Assembly: GCF_015461835.1 (NCBI RefSeq)
Contig: NZ_JACOPX010000005.1
Coordinates: 186,001-250,000, forward strand
Direction: 5' to 3'
Length of the DNA stretch: 64,000 nucleotides
Source: Pseudomonas neuropathica
GTDB taxonomy: Bacteria > Pseudomonadota > Gammaproteobacteria > Pseudomonadales > Pseudomonadaceae
The notes beneath the pieces are model-generated. The model had not been told where the DNA came from and did no database searches. It saw nothing but the letters and a program-made list of their open reading frames with translations. Position numbers and translations under genes: made by a program. Below are positions 45,683-53,698 of the stretch, piece by piece (within the stretch, counting starts at the first letter, position 1; each line of letters opens with the position of its first letter).

Positions 45683-46993
45683 CTACAACTCGATACGCTC
45701 GACCTTGCCGACCAGCAGCACATAGGACAACGCACCGACCAAGGCGAGCACCGCGATGTAGGTGATCGCCGGCGCGAACGAATCGCCGCTGGCAAGGAAG
45801 CCAATCACGATCGGCGTGGCAATCGCCGACAGGTTGCCGATGAAGTTGAACACCCCCCCGGTCAGCCCGAGCAACCGTGCCGGCGCCAGCGTCGACACCA
45901 GCGACCAGGTGATCGAGGCCAGACCGTTGCCGAAAAATGCCAGCGCCAGAAAGGCAATCACCAGCGGCGTCGATTCAACGAAGTTGGCACCGATGATCGA
46001 GGTGGAAATCAGCAAACCGCCAATGATCGGCAGCTTGCGCGCGAAACCAACGGTGTAGCCGCGACGAATCAGCAAGTCGGAAAAGAACCCCGAACACAGC
46101 ACGCCGACGAATGCGGCGAGAAACGGTAGCGACGCCAGCAGGCCGGACTTGATGAAGTCCATGCCGCGATATTTCACCAGATAGGTCGGGAACCACGTCA
46201 GGAAAAACCACAGCGTCGAGTTCAGGCAGAACTGGCCGAGGTAGATACCCCACAATTTGCGCTTGGTCAGGACGATGCCCAAATCGGTCCAGCTGAATTT
46301 GGCTTTGACCTTGGCGGACTCTTGCTGAATATCGACCAGACCACCGCCCTCGCGGATCAAGTCGATTTCGGCTTCGTTGGCGCCTTTGAAATCCCGCGGC
46401 TCACGATAAACCGCGTACCAGATTGCTGCCCAGATAATGCCGACGGCGCCGGTGGCGACGAACACCATGTGCCAGCCGAACTCATGTTGCAGCCAAGCGA
46501 GTACCGGAGTGAGAAATGCCAGGCCGACGAACTGCCCGGAGGTGTAGAAGCCGATGGCCGTGGCGCGCTCACGCTCGGGGAACCAGGTGGTGACCACACG
46601 GCTGTTGATCGGATACGCCGGCGCTTCCAGCGCACCGACCGCCATGCGCAATACAAACAACGCGATGAAACTCGCAGCAAAACCGAGCATCACCGTGGCA
46701 ATCGACCACAACAGCAGCGCAACGCTGTAAAGAATGCGCGGCGGCACGCGATCGACCAGCCAGCCGCCGGGGATCTGCATGGCAGCGTAGGTCCAGCCGA
46801 ATGCGGAAAAGATCAGACCGACGTGAATCGGGTCGATGCCCAGCTCACTGGTCAGCGCTGGCGCGGCAATCGACAGGTTGCTGCGGTCGAGGTAGTTGAT
46901 GACCACGGTGATAAACAGCAACACCATGATGAAAAACCGCTTGCGGCTAGGCGTGACTAAAGACGCCTGCCCGGTGAGGGTTTGCGGTTGCAT
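45683..46993 (-). CDS. dgoT: MFS transporter, probable D-galactonate uptake (DgoT-like)
   Basis: A 436-residue protein with twelve predicted membrane helices, of the anion:cation symporter (ACS) branch of MFS. Recognisable stretches are VVINYLDRSNLSIAAPAL, the GWTYAAMQIPGGWLVDRV motif and ESTPLVIAFLALAFFGNG. Family members take up galactonate, glucarate or similar sugar acids. Placement directly downstream of dgoD makes D-galactonate likely. A REPIN lies between it and dgoD, which may dampen transcription into this gene. Confidence 0.87.
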   Translation of the reverse strand: MQPQTLTGQASLVTPSRKRFFIMVLLFITVVINYLDRSNLSIAAPALTSELGIDPIHVGLIFSAFGWTYAAMQIPGGWLVDRVPPRILYSVALLLWSIATVMLGFAASFIALFVLRMAVGALEAPAYPINSRVVTTWFPERERATAIGFYTSGQFVGLAFLTPVLAWLQHEFGWHMVFVATGAVGIIWAAIWYAVYREPRDFKGANEAEIDLIREGGGLVDIQQESAKVKAKFSWTDLGIVLTKRKLWGIYLGQFCLNSTLWFFLTWFPTYLVKYRGMDFIKSGLLASLPFLAAFVGVLCSGFFSDLLIRRGYTVGFARKLPIIGGLLISTSIIGANFVESTPLVIAFLALAFFGNGLASITWSLVSTLAPARLLGLTGGVFNFIGNLSAIATPIVIGFLASGDSFAPAITYIAVLALVGALSYVLLVGKVERIEL

Positions 46994-47049
46994 GGGGAGA
47001 GCCTCTTTTTATGTTTATTGAGGTCGGCCTGAGGCCTTGCACAAATCCC

Positions 47050-47137
47050 TGTAGGAGTGAGCCTGCTCGCGATAGCGTCTTGTCTGTCCCATCAATGCTG
47101 GATGACACACCGAATCGCGAGCAGGCTCACTCCTACA
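47050..47137. repeat. REPIN-type inverted repeat within the dgo operon
   Basis: Arms CTGTAGGAGTGAGCCTGCTC and its complement surround a loop of about 35 bases, between dgoD and the MFS gene. All flanking genes are on the minus strand, so the element is inside the transcription unit. Confidence 0.88.
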
Positions 47138-47164
47138 TTTGAACTGAGTTGAATCAGGCAGTAC

Positions 47165-48313
47165 TTACCACTCGGCAAAACTGCCATCGGCATGGCGCCA
47201 GATCGGGTTGCGCCAGCGGTGGCCAACGGCCGCACGCTCGATCACGTATTCCTCGTTGATCTCGATACCCAGGCCCGGGCCGTTGGGGATCTTCACGAAG
47301 CCTTTGTCGTAATCGAAGACGCGTGGATCCTTCACATAGTCGAGCAAGTCGTTGCTCTCGTTGTAATGGATGCCCAGGCTCTGCTCCTGGATAAACGCGT
47401 TGTAACAAACCGCGTCCAGTTGCAAACACGCCGCCAGCGCAATCGGCCCCAGCGGGCAGTGCAGCGCCAGTGCCACGTCGTAGGCCTCGGCCATGTTGGC
47501 GATCTTGCGGGTTTCGGTGATGCCGCCCGCGTGGGAGGCATCCGGCTGGATGATGTCGACGTAACCTTCGCTTAACACGCGTTTAAAGTCCCAACGCGAA
47601 AACAGCCGCTCACCGAGTGCAATCGGCGTGCTGGTCAACGGCGCCAGCTCTTTCAACGCTTCATAGTTTTCGCTGAGCACCGGCTCTTCGATAAACATCA
47701 GTTTGTACGGATCGAGTTCCTTCATCAGCACCTTGGCCATCGGCTTGTGCACGCGGCCATGGAAGTCGACACCGATGCCGACGTTGGGCCCGACCGCATC
47801 ACGCACGGCGGCGACGTTGGCCAGCGCCAGATCGACTTTTTCGAAGGTATCGAGGAACTGCAGCTCTTCGGTGCCGTTCATTTTCACCGCAGTAAAACCA
47901 CGGCTCACCGCCTCTTTCGCCGCACGCGCGGTGTCCGCTGGACGGTCGCCGCCAATCCATGAATACACGCGAATCTTGTCACGCACCTGGCCACCGAGCA
48001 GATCGCTGACCGACACCCCGAGGGCCTTGCCCTTGATGTCCCACAACGCCTGATCGATACCCGCCAGCGCGCTCATGTGAATCGCGCCGCCACGGTAGAA
48101 ACCGCCGCGATAGAGCACGGTCCAGATGTCTTCGATATTGCGTGGGTCTTTGCCGATCAGGTAGTCGGACAATTCTTCAACGGCAGCCGCGACGGTATGC
48201 GCGCGCCCTTCAACCACGGGTTCGCCCCAACCGGTCACGCCTTCATCGGTTTCGACCTTTAGGAAGCACCAACGCGGCGGGACGATAAAGGTGGTGAGTT
48301 TGGTGATTTTCAT
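47165..48313 (-). CDS. dgoD: D-galactonate dehydratase
   Basis: A 382-residue enolase-superfamily enzyme that dehydrates D-galactonate to 2-keto-3-deoxygalactonate. Features are [10 protein letters not shown], the metal-ligand strands [17 protein letters not shown] and [12 protein letters not shown], then [14 protein letters not shown] and [14 protein letters not shown] 48313 ([19 protein letters not shown]) is the family start; the frame is open ten codons further. Third gene of the dgoK-dgoA-dgoD run, which makes the substrate assignment firm. Confidence 0.95.
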   Translation of the reverse strand: MKITKLTTFIVPPRWCFLKVETDEGVTGWGEPVVEGRAHTVAAAVEELSDYLIGKDPRNIEDIWTVLYRGGFYRGGAIHMSALAGIDQALWDIKGKALGVSVSDLLGGQVRDKIRVYSWIGGDRPADTARAAKEAVSRGFTAVKMNGTEELQFLDTFEKVDLALANVAAVRDAVGPNVGIGVDFHGRVHKPMAKVLMKELDPYKLMFIEEPVLSENYEALKELAPLTSTPIALGERLFSRWDFKRVLSEGYVDIIQPDASHAGGITETRKIANMAEAYDVALALHCPLGPIALAACLQLDAVCYNAFIQEQSLGIHYNESNDLLDYVKDPRVFDYDKGFVKIPNGPGLGIEINEEYVIERAAVGHRWRNPIWRHADGSFAEW

Positions 48314-48359
48314 CTTTTTGTCTCTCTTGTAGATGCAGCGCACACAGCGCCAAAAAGTC

Positions 48360-48980
48360 TTAGCGAAGGGCCTTCCACGCAGCCACGTAGGCCTTGGCGT
48401 TCAGCGCCACTTGCTCCGGCGTCATGCCCGGTTTGAACAGGCCGGAACCGAGACCGAAACCTTTCACGCCAGCGTCGATAAACGCCTGCATGTTGTCCGG
48501 CGTGATGCCGCCGACCGGCGCCAGCACCGTCCCGGACGGCAACACCGCGAGCCAGGCTTTGACGACCGCCGGGCCCATCTGCTCGGCCGGGAACAGCTTG
48601 AGAATGTCCGCGCCCTCCTCCAGCGCCGCGAACGCTTCTGTCGGCGTCGCAACACCCGGCGACAGAAACAGCCCCGCCGCTTTTGCCGCGCGCAAGACCT
48701 TGGCATCGCTGTGCGGCATGACGATCACTTGGCCGCCGGCCTCTTTCACCAACTCGACCTGCTCCGGCGTCAGCACCGTGCCCGCACCGATCAGGCAATC
48801 GGCGGGCAATGTCTTGCGCAGGATGCGGATACTTTCGTACGGCGAAGGGGAATTGAGCGGTACTTCGATGACGCGAAATCCGGCCGCATACAGGACTTCT
48901 CCGACAGCGGCGGCTTCCTGCGGATGCAGGCCCCGCAGGATCGCGATCAGACCGTTTTGCGCCAGTGCTTGCTTGAGCAT
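48360..48980 (-). CDS. dgoA: 2-dehydro-3-deoxy-6-phosphogalactonate aldolase
   Basis: A 206-residue KDPG/KDPGal-type class I aldolase that cleaves KDPGal to pyruvate and glyceraldehyde-3-phosphate. The Schiff-base lysine is K128 ([13 protein letters not shown]), the acid/base is E39 (VIEVPLN), and R16 sits in ILRG. ATG 48980 ([10 protein letters not shown]) has GGAGG seven bases upstream; the longer frame runs back into dgoK. It lies 19 bases after dgoK and 46 bases before dgoD. Confidence 0.95.
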   Translation of the reverse strand: MLKQALAQNGLIAILRGLHPQEAAAVGEVLYAAGFRVIEVPLNSPSPYESIRILRKTLPADCLIGAGTVLTPEQVELVKEAGGQVIVMPHSDAKVLRAAKAAGLFLSPGVATPTEAFAALEEGADILKLFPAEQMGPAVVKAWLAVLPSGTVLAPVGGITPDNMQAFIDAGVKGFGLGSGLFKPGMTPEQVALNAKAYVAAWKALR

Positions 48981-48999
48981 GTCAGGCCTCCAGTCAGGG

Positions 49000-49989
49000 T
49001 TAACGGGATGAGGAATCAATCAGTCCGGCGGCCAGCGCCAGTTGCCACAAACCACGCTCGGTGGCCTGCTCGGCCAGCGTCACGTTGGCGAAACCACAGG
49101 CATCGAGCGCGCGGCCGTAGCGCGCACAGAGTTGTGCATTGCCAATGAGGATGATCGAAGGGAGATTCGGCTTGTCGCGGCGACGCCGCTGAACCGTGGC
49201 GAGTGCCGCCAGTTCATGGCCGATCATCAGGCCGGACAGATAATCCGCCTGCGCGGTCGGGCTGAGTTCGCCGGTCAGGCCCAGCGTGCGGGCACTGAAC
49301 AAGGTCGACAGCACGCCGAGTTCGCCGTCCGCCGATTGCGCGATCTGCACACCACGGTCAAACGCCTGAGCATCGAACGTCACGCTGTGTTGTTGGGTTC
49401 GGCCAAGAATGCTGTGCTCGCTGAGCACGGCGAACACTTCGCCGGTCATGAACGTATCGAAATGGGTGATGCGGCCATCGACAACATCGACCCATTTCGA
49501 GTGACTGCCCGGCAGACCGATCAACAGATCGGCACCTGCCTCAATCGGCAGATTCTGCAGCACGCCGAGCACTTGGGTTTCTTCGCCACGCATCACATTC
49601 GGCAGACGCGAACGCTGGATCACGCCCGGCACGATATGCACGACCGTGCCGCGCAGGCTGACAACTGTTTGTAGGGATTTTCCGAGATTGGCGACGTTCG
49701 CCGGCGTCTCGCAGTAGGCCGCTTCACGCCAGCCCTGCGCACTGCCGACCATGCCGCAGGCAATCACCGGCAGATCCGGCTGCGCCTCGAGCCAGTCGCC
49801 GCAGGCCTCATCGAAGGCCAATTCAAAACCGTCGGCACATTCGCGACCGTTGATGACTCGCGGCGTCTTGGGCAGTTGCATGATCCCGGACGACAGCGCG
49901 CGCTGCTCCAGCACCACGCCGCCCGCCGCGAGTTTGTAAGCACGTAATGAGGTCGTCCCCCAGTCGAGCGCGATCAATTGCGCCAGCAT
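49000..49989 (-). CDS. dgoK: 2-dehydro-3-deoxygalactonokinase
   Basis: A 329-residue sugar-acid kinase that phosphorylates 2-keto-3-deoxygalactonate. The ATP-binding start is IALDWGTTSLRAYKL. Other stretches are GVIQRSRLPNVMRGEETQVL, LIGLPGSHSKWV and HFDTFMTGEVFAVL, typical of DgoK. AGGTGA precedes the ATG. First gene of the galactonate operon; a perfect palindrome 83 bases upstream of its start is a good operator candidate. Confidence 0.95.
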   Translation of the reverse strand: MLAQLIALDWGTTSLRAYKLAAGGVVLEQRALSSGIMQLPKTPRVINGRECADGFELAFDEACGDWLEAQPDLPVIACGMVGSAQGWREAAYCETPANVANLGKSLQTVVSLRGTVVHIVPGVIQRSRLPNVMRGEETQVLGVLQNLPIEAGADLLIGLPGSHSKWVDVVDGRITHFDTFMTGEVFAVLSEHSILGRTQQHSVTFDAQAFDRGVQIAQSADGELGVLSTLFSARTLGLTGELSPTAQADYLSGLMIGHELAALATVQRRRRDKPNLPSIILIGNAQLCARYGRALDACGFANVTLAEQATERGLWQLALAAGLIDSSSR

Positions 49990-50071
49990 CGCTTCACCTG
50001 TTTTGTTTTTGGCAGTGAGTGCGACGGACTATAGACCTCTCAGGCGCTAAATCTCAATATGTAATTTTGCA

Positions 50072-50086
50072 TCCCATATTATGGGA
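50072..50086. promoter_or_regulatory. Candidate operator of the dgo operon (perfect palindrome)
   Basis: TCCCATA-T-TATGGGA is a perfect 7-1-7 inverted repeat within AT-rich sequence, 83 bases upstream of the dgoK ATG. IclR-family proteins bind palindromes of about this size, and an IclR gene ends the operon. It overlaps the stop codon of the upstream lipoprotein gene (50079-50081). Binding is inferred. Confidence 0.55.
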
Positions 50087-51005
50087 CGCTATCAATCCAT
50101 TTTGTCCAACGCTGAACGACATCCAGATTATTGTTGATCAGGATCCTCACTGTTTCGTACTCGCTGGATCCCACCTCATGCGTGTGGCCCTTGTCGTCAG
50201 TTATTCCAGGCTCCCGGCGTCCGTCAGCGCGAATAATGGTGTACGCCGCGAAGGGAGCCGGGTTTTCCTCTGAACCTGAAACAACCTTCAGCTTCGTGTT
50301 GTTCGGTGCAAACGAAGCCAACATGCCGGCATAGGGCACGTCGCTACAGAGTCCGAGGCTGTCAATCTGGTCATATCCCAGCGCCAGGTCATAGCGCCAG
50401 CGCACGATGCACACTGAGGCAAAAGGCAACAACGACCTTGGTTGGTCGGGCTGTTTGAGCGAAATACGCGCGGGTGCCACGCGAGGATTTTCTATTGCGG
50501 CAATGAACCGCGACGTGGGCATGTACATGACTTTCGAGTAATACGCCACGAACGGGAACGCGGTTATTACCACCTTGCACGGAATGTATTCCTGCGGTTT
50601 GAGGATCTGCACCAACTCAACCGGTCGGATGTGGTTACGGCCGTCATTGACGGCGTGATTCTCGACACTGATATTCGCGAACATCTCGTAGCGACGATCG
50701 CCTTCGATCAAGCGCATGCCGCTGACGATTCCCGAGGCTTCCAGGACGATTTCATGTTCGATGGAAAAATCCGGATCGCCATTCAACGAGCAATGGATCC
50801 AGGTACCAATCTGCCCCCGTCGCCCATGATCCTCATACAGGTCAATCAGGTTTCGGTCTGAGGTGAAACGCAGGTCGTAAGAGGAAGATATCTCGTGATT
50901 GATCGAGACAAATTCAAGCCTGGCGGGTGGGACATTGAGGTGCAGGCAAGATGAACACAATAAAAAAACGGTAATCAATAAAACCTTGTAGATTTTTCGA
51001 TTCAT
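50079..51005 (-). CDS. Lipoprotein with PAAR-protein-like C-terminal module (putative immunity paralogue 2)
   Basis: A 308-residue predicted lipoprotein (MNRKIYKVLLITVFLLCSSC, lipidated C20). Residues about 28-172 align by eye with the 166-residue lipoprotein upstream: both have C-S/T-L...DFSI-x-H...GIV, and a C-terminal C...Y-S-x-x-M-x-x-P-T/S pattern. Residues about 234-290 match the last 57 residues of the PAAR protein (AYTIIRADGRREPGITD versus PYTIQRGNGSEENGVTD, then G-x-TH-x-V-x-S...ET). AGGAGG precedes the ATG by ten bases. It probably protects against the lipase at 51643. Function is inferred from context. Confidence 0.72.
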   Translation of the reverse strand: MNRKIYKVLLITVFLLCSSCLHLNVPPARLEFVSINHEISSSYDLRFTSDRNLIDLYEDHGRRGQIGTWIHCSLNGDPDFSIEHEIVLEASGIVSGMRLIEGDRRYEMFANISVENHAVNDGRNHIRPVELVQILKPQEYIPCKVVITAFPFVAYYSKVMYMPTSRFIAAIENPRVAPARISLKQPDQPRSLLPFASVCIVRWRYDLALGYDQIDSLGLCSDVPYAGMLASFAPNNTKLKVVSGSEENPAPFAAYTIIRADGRREPGITDDKGHTHEVGSSEYETVRILINNNLDVVQRWTKWIDSVP

Positions 51006-51138
51006 TAGCGGTGTTCCTCCTGAATCACACACGGTTGCAACTGTTGAAATGAATATTCAAGATCACCCGCCCAATATAAAGCTTGACCCCGGAACAATAA
51101 TTCGGCTTATCTATCCAAAGCACAAAACAACTGACCCA

Positions 51139-51639
51139 TCACTCCAAGCCATCGAGTTCCTTTAAAAAATCTTCGGAAGGAATACGCATAAATTCGGAAA
51201 AGTAGGTTTTATATTTTGTCGTATGCACTCTGAATGTACACACAACGAAATCATTCGCCATTAAAGCTCCGCGCAACCCATTACCATCAAGAATACGCTC
51301 CTTACCCTGCACTTCTCCGGTCTCTTTAAAAATAACTCTGGCGATATATTTTCCTTTCGACGGGTTTTCACTCACCTCAACGATACCGTTGCCGTAGAGC
51401 TTCTGATAATGACCTATAGAAAAATCCAGATCAGCGCCCAAGGTGCAAACCAGTTCCTCGCCAATTTTAGACTGGAACAACCCCAACAAATCGGTATGAC
51501 TTGAAAAACCGATGAAGAACGAACTTCCGCTCGAGCTAAGTGAAACCGCTCTGTAATCAAGAGCGGCAATTGGCCTGCCATGATTCGAGGAACATGAGCA
51601 ACAAAGCAATAGGGCAAGCGCCAACAAAAATCTATTCAA
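51139..51639 (-). CDS. Small lipoprotein, putative immunity protein for the PAAR-linked lipase
   Basis: A 166-residue predicted lipoprotein (MNRFLLALALLLCCSC, lipidation at one of C13, C14 or C16). It begins with TTG at 51639; GGGAG inside the last codons of the lipase gene lies about nine bases upstream, so translation is coupled. The body includes ELVCTLGADLDFSIGHYQ and ends with FMRIPSEDFLKELDGLE. It is related to the first half of the next lipoprotein downstream. Lipid-anchored periplasmic immunity proteins are common partners of T6SS lipases. Base composition is AT-rich. Confidence 0.7.
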   Translation of the reverse strand: MNRFLLALALLLCCSCSSNHGRPIAALDYRAVSLSSSGSSFFIGFSSHTDLLGLFQSKIGEELVCTLGADLDFSIGHYQKLYGNGIVEVSENPSKGKYIARVIFKETGEVQGKERILDGNGLRGALMANDFVVCTFRVHTTKYKTYFSEFMRIPSEDFLKELDGLE

Positions 51640-51642
51640 AGT

Positions 51643-52380
51643 CTATTTCTCCCTTAGATAGCCAAGTATAGAGTCTGCCAACAGCTGACGAGCGGACTTA
51701 CCCCCATCCAGTTTTTTATCGAACATTACATCCGCATCTGCGTGATTGACATCAACTCGGCCACTGACATCAGGACCTGAAGTTATTTCCCATTGCTCAC
51801 CAAAGTCCGCGACAGTATCAGATATGTCTCGATTCTTGATTTTATCCGCACGGATATTTACCCAGAACTCAGCCTTTGGCTCAGGTTTTCGCCTGTAAAT
51901 GGTTGAAATACCATATACGATCTTTCCCTGCCCCACGGGATCTATCGTTATCAGCATTTTGATCTTGTAACCCTTATCGGTCAAAACACTGGAGAGGTGT
52001 GCGCCGTTCCAACCGCCCAAACTGTGTCCTATGATATAAACAGGCGTGGATTTATCAGGAACTTCAACCAATACATTTTTGACCAGGTCCTCATCGGTCA
52101 GGAATTTATTATAAGCCAGTGCTTTCATGTCGCACTTCGACAAATAGCATAGCGCTGCAGCATCAGCCTCTACTTTAGTTCGAACATGACTCACGTTCCA
52201 GTTCGGCCCACTGAGGTAGTAACTTTCCTGATCTCCCGCACCACCGACAAACAAAATGAAGACTTTCTTCATGCTGATCGCAATGATTTTTGCGCACTTA
52301 TCTTCTGGCTTGGTTAATTCAACGCTCCCCGCGTCTCTTTTAGCCAAAGGTTCCAGGCTTGCCGCATTCTCTCCTGCCAT
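51643..52380 (-). CDS. PAAR-linked alpha/beta-hydrolase, probable T6SS lipase effector
   Basis: A 245-residue hydrolase. The nucleophile elbow is G-H-S120-L-G-G (YIIGHSLGGWNGAHL). Likely triad partners are D147 (LITIDPVGQG) and H213 (VDVNHADADVMF). An early strand-loop VFILFVGGAGDQESYYL resembles the oxyanion region of lipases. It directly follows the PAAR gene and precedes two lipoprotein genes, the usual order effector then immunity. I take ATG 52380; a GTG at 52389 overlapping the PAAR stop (GTGA) is the alternative. I could not place it in a named Tle family. Confidence 0.75.
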   Translation of the reverse strand: MAGENAASLEPLAKRDAGSVELTKPEDKCAKIIAISMKKVFILFVGGAGDQESYYLSGPNWNVSHVRTKVEADAAALCYLSKCDMKALAYNKFLTDEDLVKNVLVEVPDKSTPVYIIGHSLGGWNGAHLSSVLTDKGYKIKMLITIDPVGQGKIVYGISTIYRRKPEPKAEFWVNIRADKIKNRDISDTVADFGEQWEITSGPDVSGRVDVNHADADVMFDKKLDGGKSARQLLADSILGYLREK

Positions 52381-52385
52381 ATCAG

Positions 52386-52880
52386 TCACTCAACAAATAA
52401 TTTAATAGTTTCAGGTAAATGCGAGCTGACGGTATGCGTAAATCCCGACGCATCGGTAACGCCGTTTTCTTCACTGCCGTTACCGCGCTGAATCGTATAG
52501 GGGTGATAAGGCACAGGCTCTCCAGTTGCCTCATTCACTACTTGCAACCTGTCTGTAAAATGCACCGGCATCGGCAACAGCCCGCTAACCGCCGCCCCGC
52601 CGCCGCTCTGGCCAATAATTACCGTCCCCGAACCACCGACCACGACATTGCCGTGACCTCCAGTGCTATCGAGCGTGGCGGCATTCAGGCCGTTGATGAA
52701 AACCGTGCCGGAAACGGCCCCGGTAATCGGACTGCCGCACGCCGATTTATCGGTCATGCGCGCGGCGGCGAGGCCGTCGAAGAACACGTCGGGCGAGCCG
52801 GAAGCAATCGGGTTGGTGCCATGGCCTGGCAATGGGCAAGCGGTCGGGTCGGTGACGCGTGCAGCGGGTTTACCACTCAA
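52386..52880 (-). CDS. PAAR domain-containing protein with C-terminal extension
   Basis: A 164-residue protein. Residues about 3-90 are a PAAR repeat tip domain (ARVTDPTACPLPGHG, FFDGLAAARMTDKSACG, VFINGLNAAT, then GGSGTVIIG). PAAR proteins cap the VgrG spike of type VI secretion systems and carry effectors. Residues about 108-164 form a small extension (PYTIQRGNGSEENGVTD, FTHTVSS) of transthyretin-like appearance. The start is TTG at 52880: AAGGAG lies seven bases upstream and the codon overlaps the previous gene's stop (TTGA). No VgrG gene is in the window. Confidence 0.88.
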   Translation of the reverse strand: MSGKPAARVTDPTACPLPGHGTNPIASGSPDVFFDGLAAARMTDKSACGSPITGAVSGTVFINGLNAATLDSTGGHGNVVVGGSGTVIIGQSGGGAAVSGLLPMPVHFTDRLQVVNEATGEPVPYHPYTIQRGNGSEENGVTDASGFTHTVSSHLPETIKLFVE

Positions 52881-53539
52881 TTCAAAGCTCCTTGCTTCAG
52901 AGGTTCCGGTTGCGGCTGATGAATATCGATGTCGGTCGCGGCGAAGCGCCAGCGGTTGTCGACGGGGTCGAACAGGGCGTGGCAATGCTCACGGCTGTCG
53001 GGTGATGCGGCAGTTTGCAGGTGCCGCCAGGCTTCGTCGGTTTGCCAGGCCAGTTCGGCCGGCGAGGCGTCGTCGAGTTCGTTGAGCCAGGCGTTGTAGT
53101 GGCGCAGCTGATTACGCTCGTAAGTCGATTGCAGCAGTTCAGCCATTTGTGCGCCGAGGTCGAGATGATGCTGGGCCGTCCACTGGCCGATCTCGGAATA
53201 GACGTACCAGCCCATCGGCATCAACCCGCCGTCCTTGAGCAGCGAATGCCCGGCAGGGGCGACGAAACCACAGCAAATGTGCAGCATCAGCCAACCTTGA
53301 TGGGCGTCGATAAACGCCGTCGGATCGAAGGTGCGCAGCGGTATCACGCGGTACTCGGCGAGCCCGGCGCTGCGGGTCATCAACTCGGCATCAAGGCGTG
53401 ACACGAACGCGCGGATGGCTTCGCCGCCCGTACGATTGACGGTGCAGAGAATGTCTACCGATTGACGTTGGAGGTTGTCGGTCGAGCCTGAATTTTTCAC
53501 CAGGCCATACAGACGCATTGACGCCCGTAGTCCGCTCAT
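52877..53539 (-). CDS. Unrecognised protein heading the PAAR-lipase cassette (possible adaptor)
   Basis: A 220-residue protein I do not recognise. It starts MSGLRASMRLYGLVKNSGST and has the middle stretch GWLMLHICCGFVAPAG, then MGWYVYSEIGQWTAQHHLDL. A helical C-terminal part (NQLRHYNAWLNELDDASPAE) ends QPEPLKQGALN. There is no signal peptide. Its stop codon overlaps the PAAR start codon, so the two are translated together. Position before a PAAR effector suggests a loading chaperone or adaptor, but no known adaptor motif is visible. The ribosome site is weak, so the start is uncertain. Confidence 0.65.
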   Translation of the reverse strand: MSGLRASMRLYGLVKNSGSTDNLQRQSVDILCTVNRTGGEAIRAFVSRLDAELMTRSAGLAEYRVIPLRTFDPTAFIDAHQGWLMLHICCGFVAPAGHSLLKDGGLMPMGWYVYSEIGQWTAQHHLDLGAQMAELLQSTYERNQLRHYNAWLNELDDASPAELAWQTDEAWRHLQTAASPDSREHCHALFDPVDNRWRFAATDIDIHQPQPEPLKQGALN

Positions 53540-53698
53540 CGCTGGTCACTCGTTGACGCAGCGAAGACTCCACGGGCGTGGAGAAATTGTGCCAGAGGCA
53601 TTGCAGGTATCGTCCGTGAGCGCGCAAAAATGGCGCGTAGAATGCCGGACTAGAGCGTTGGCGACAATCGAATTAGCAGCGCAATGCCATCATTGTGA

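Noticed and set aside
53540..53698. Possible missing 5' part of the 220-residue cassette gene or a VgrG remnant
   Set aside because: The upstream sequence in this frame is short and shows no VgrG-like or other recognisable residues; the gene may simply start at 53539.
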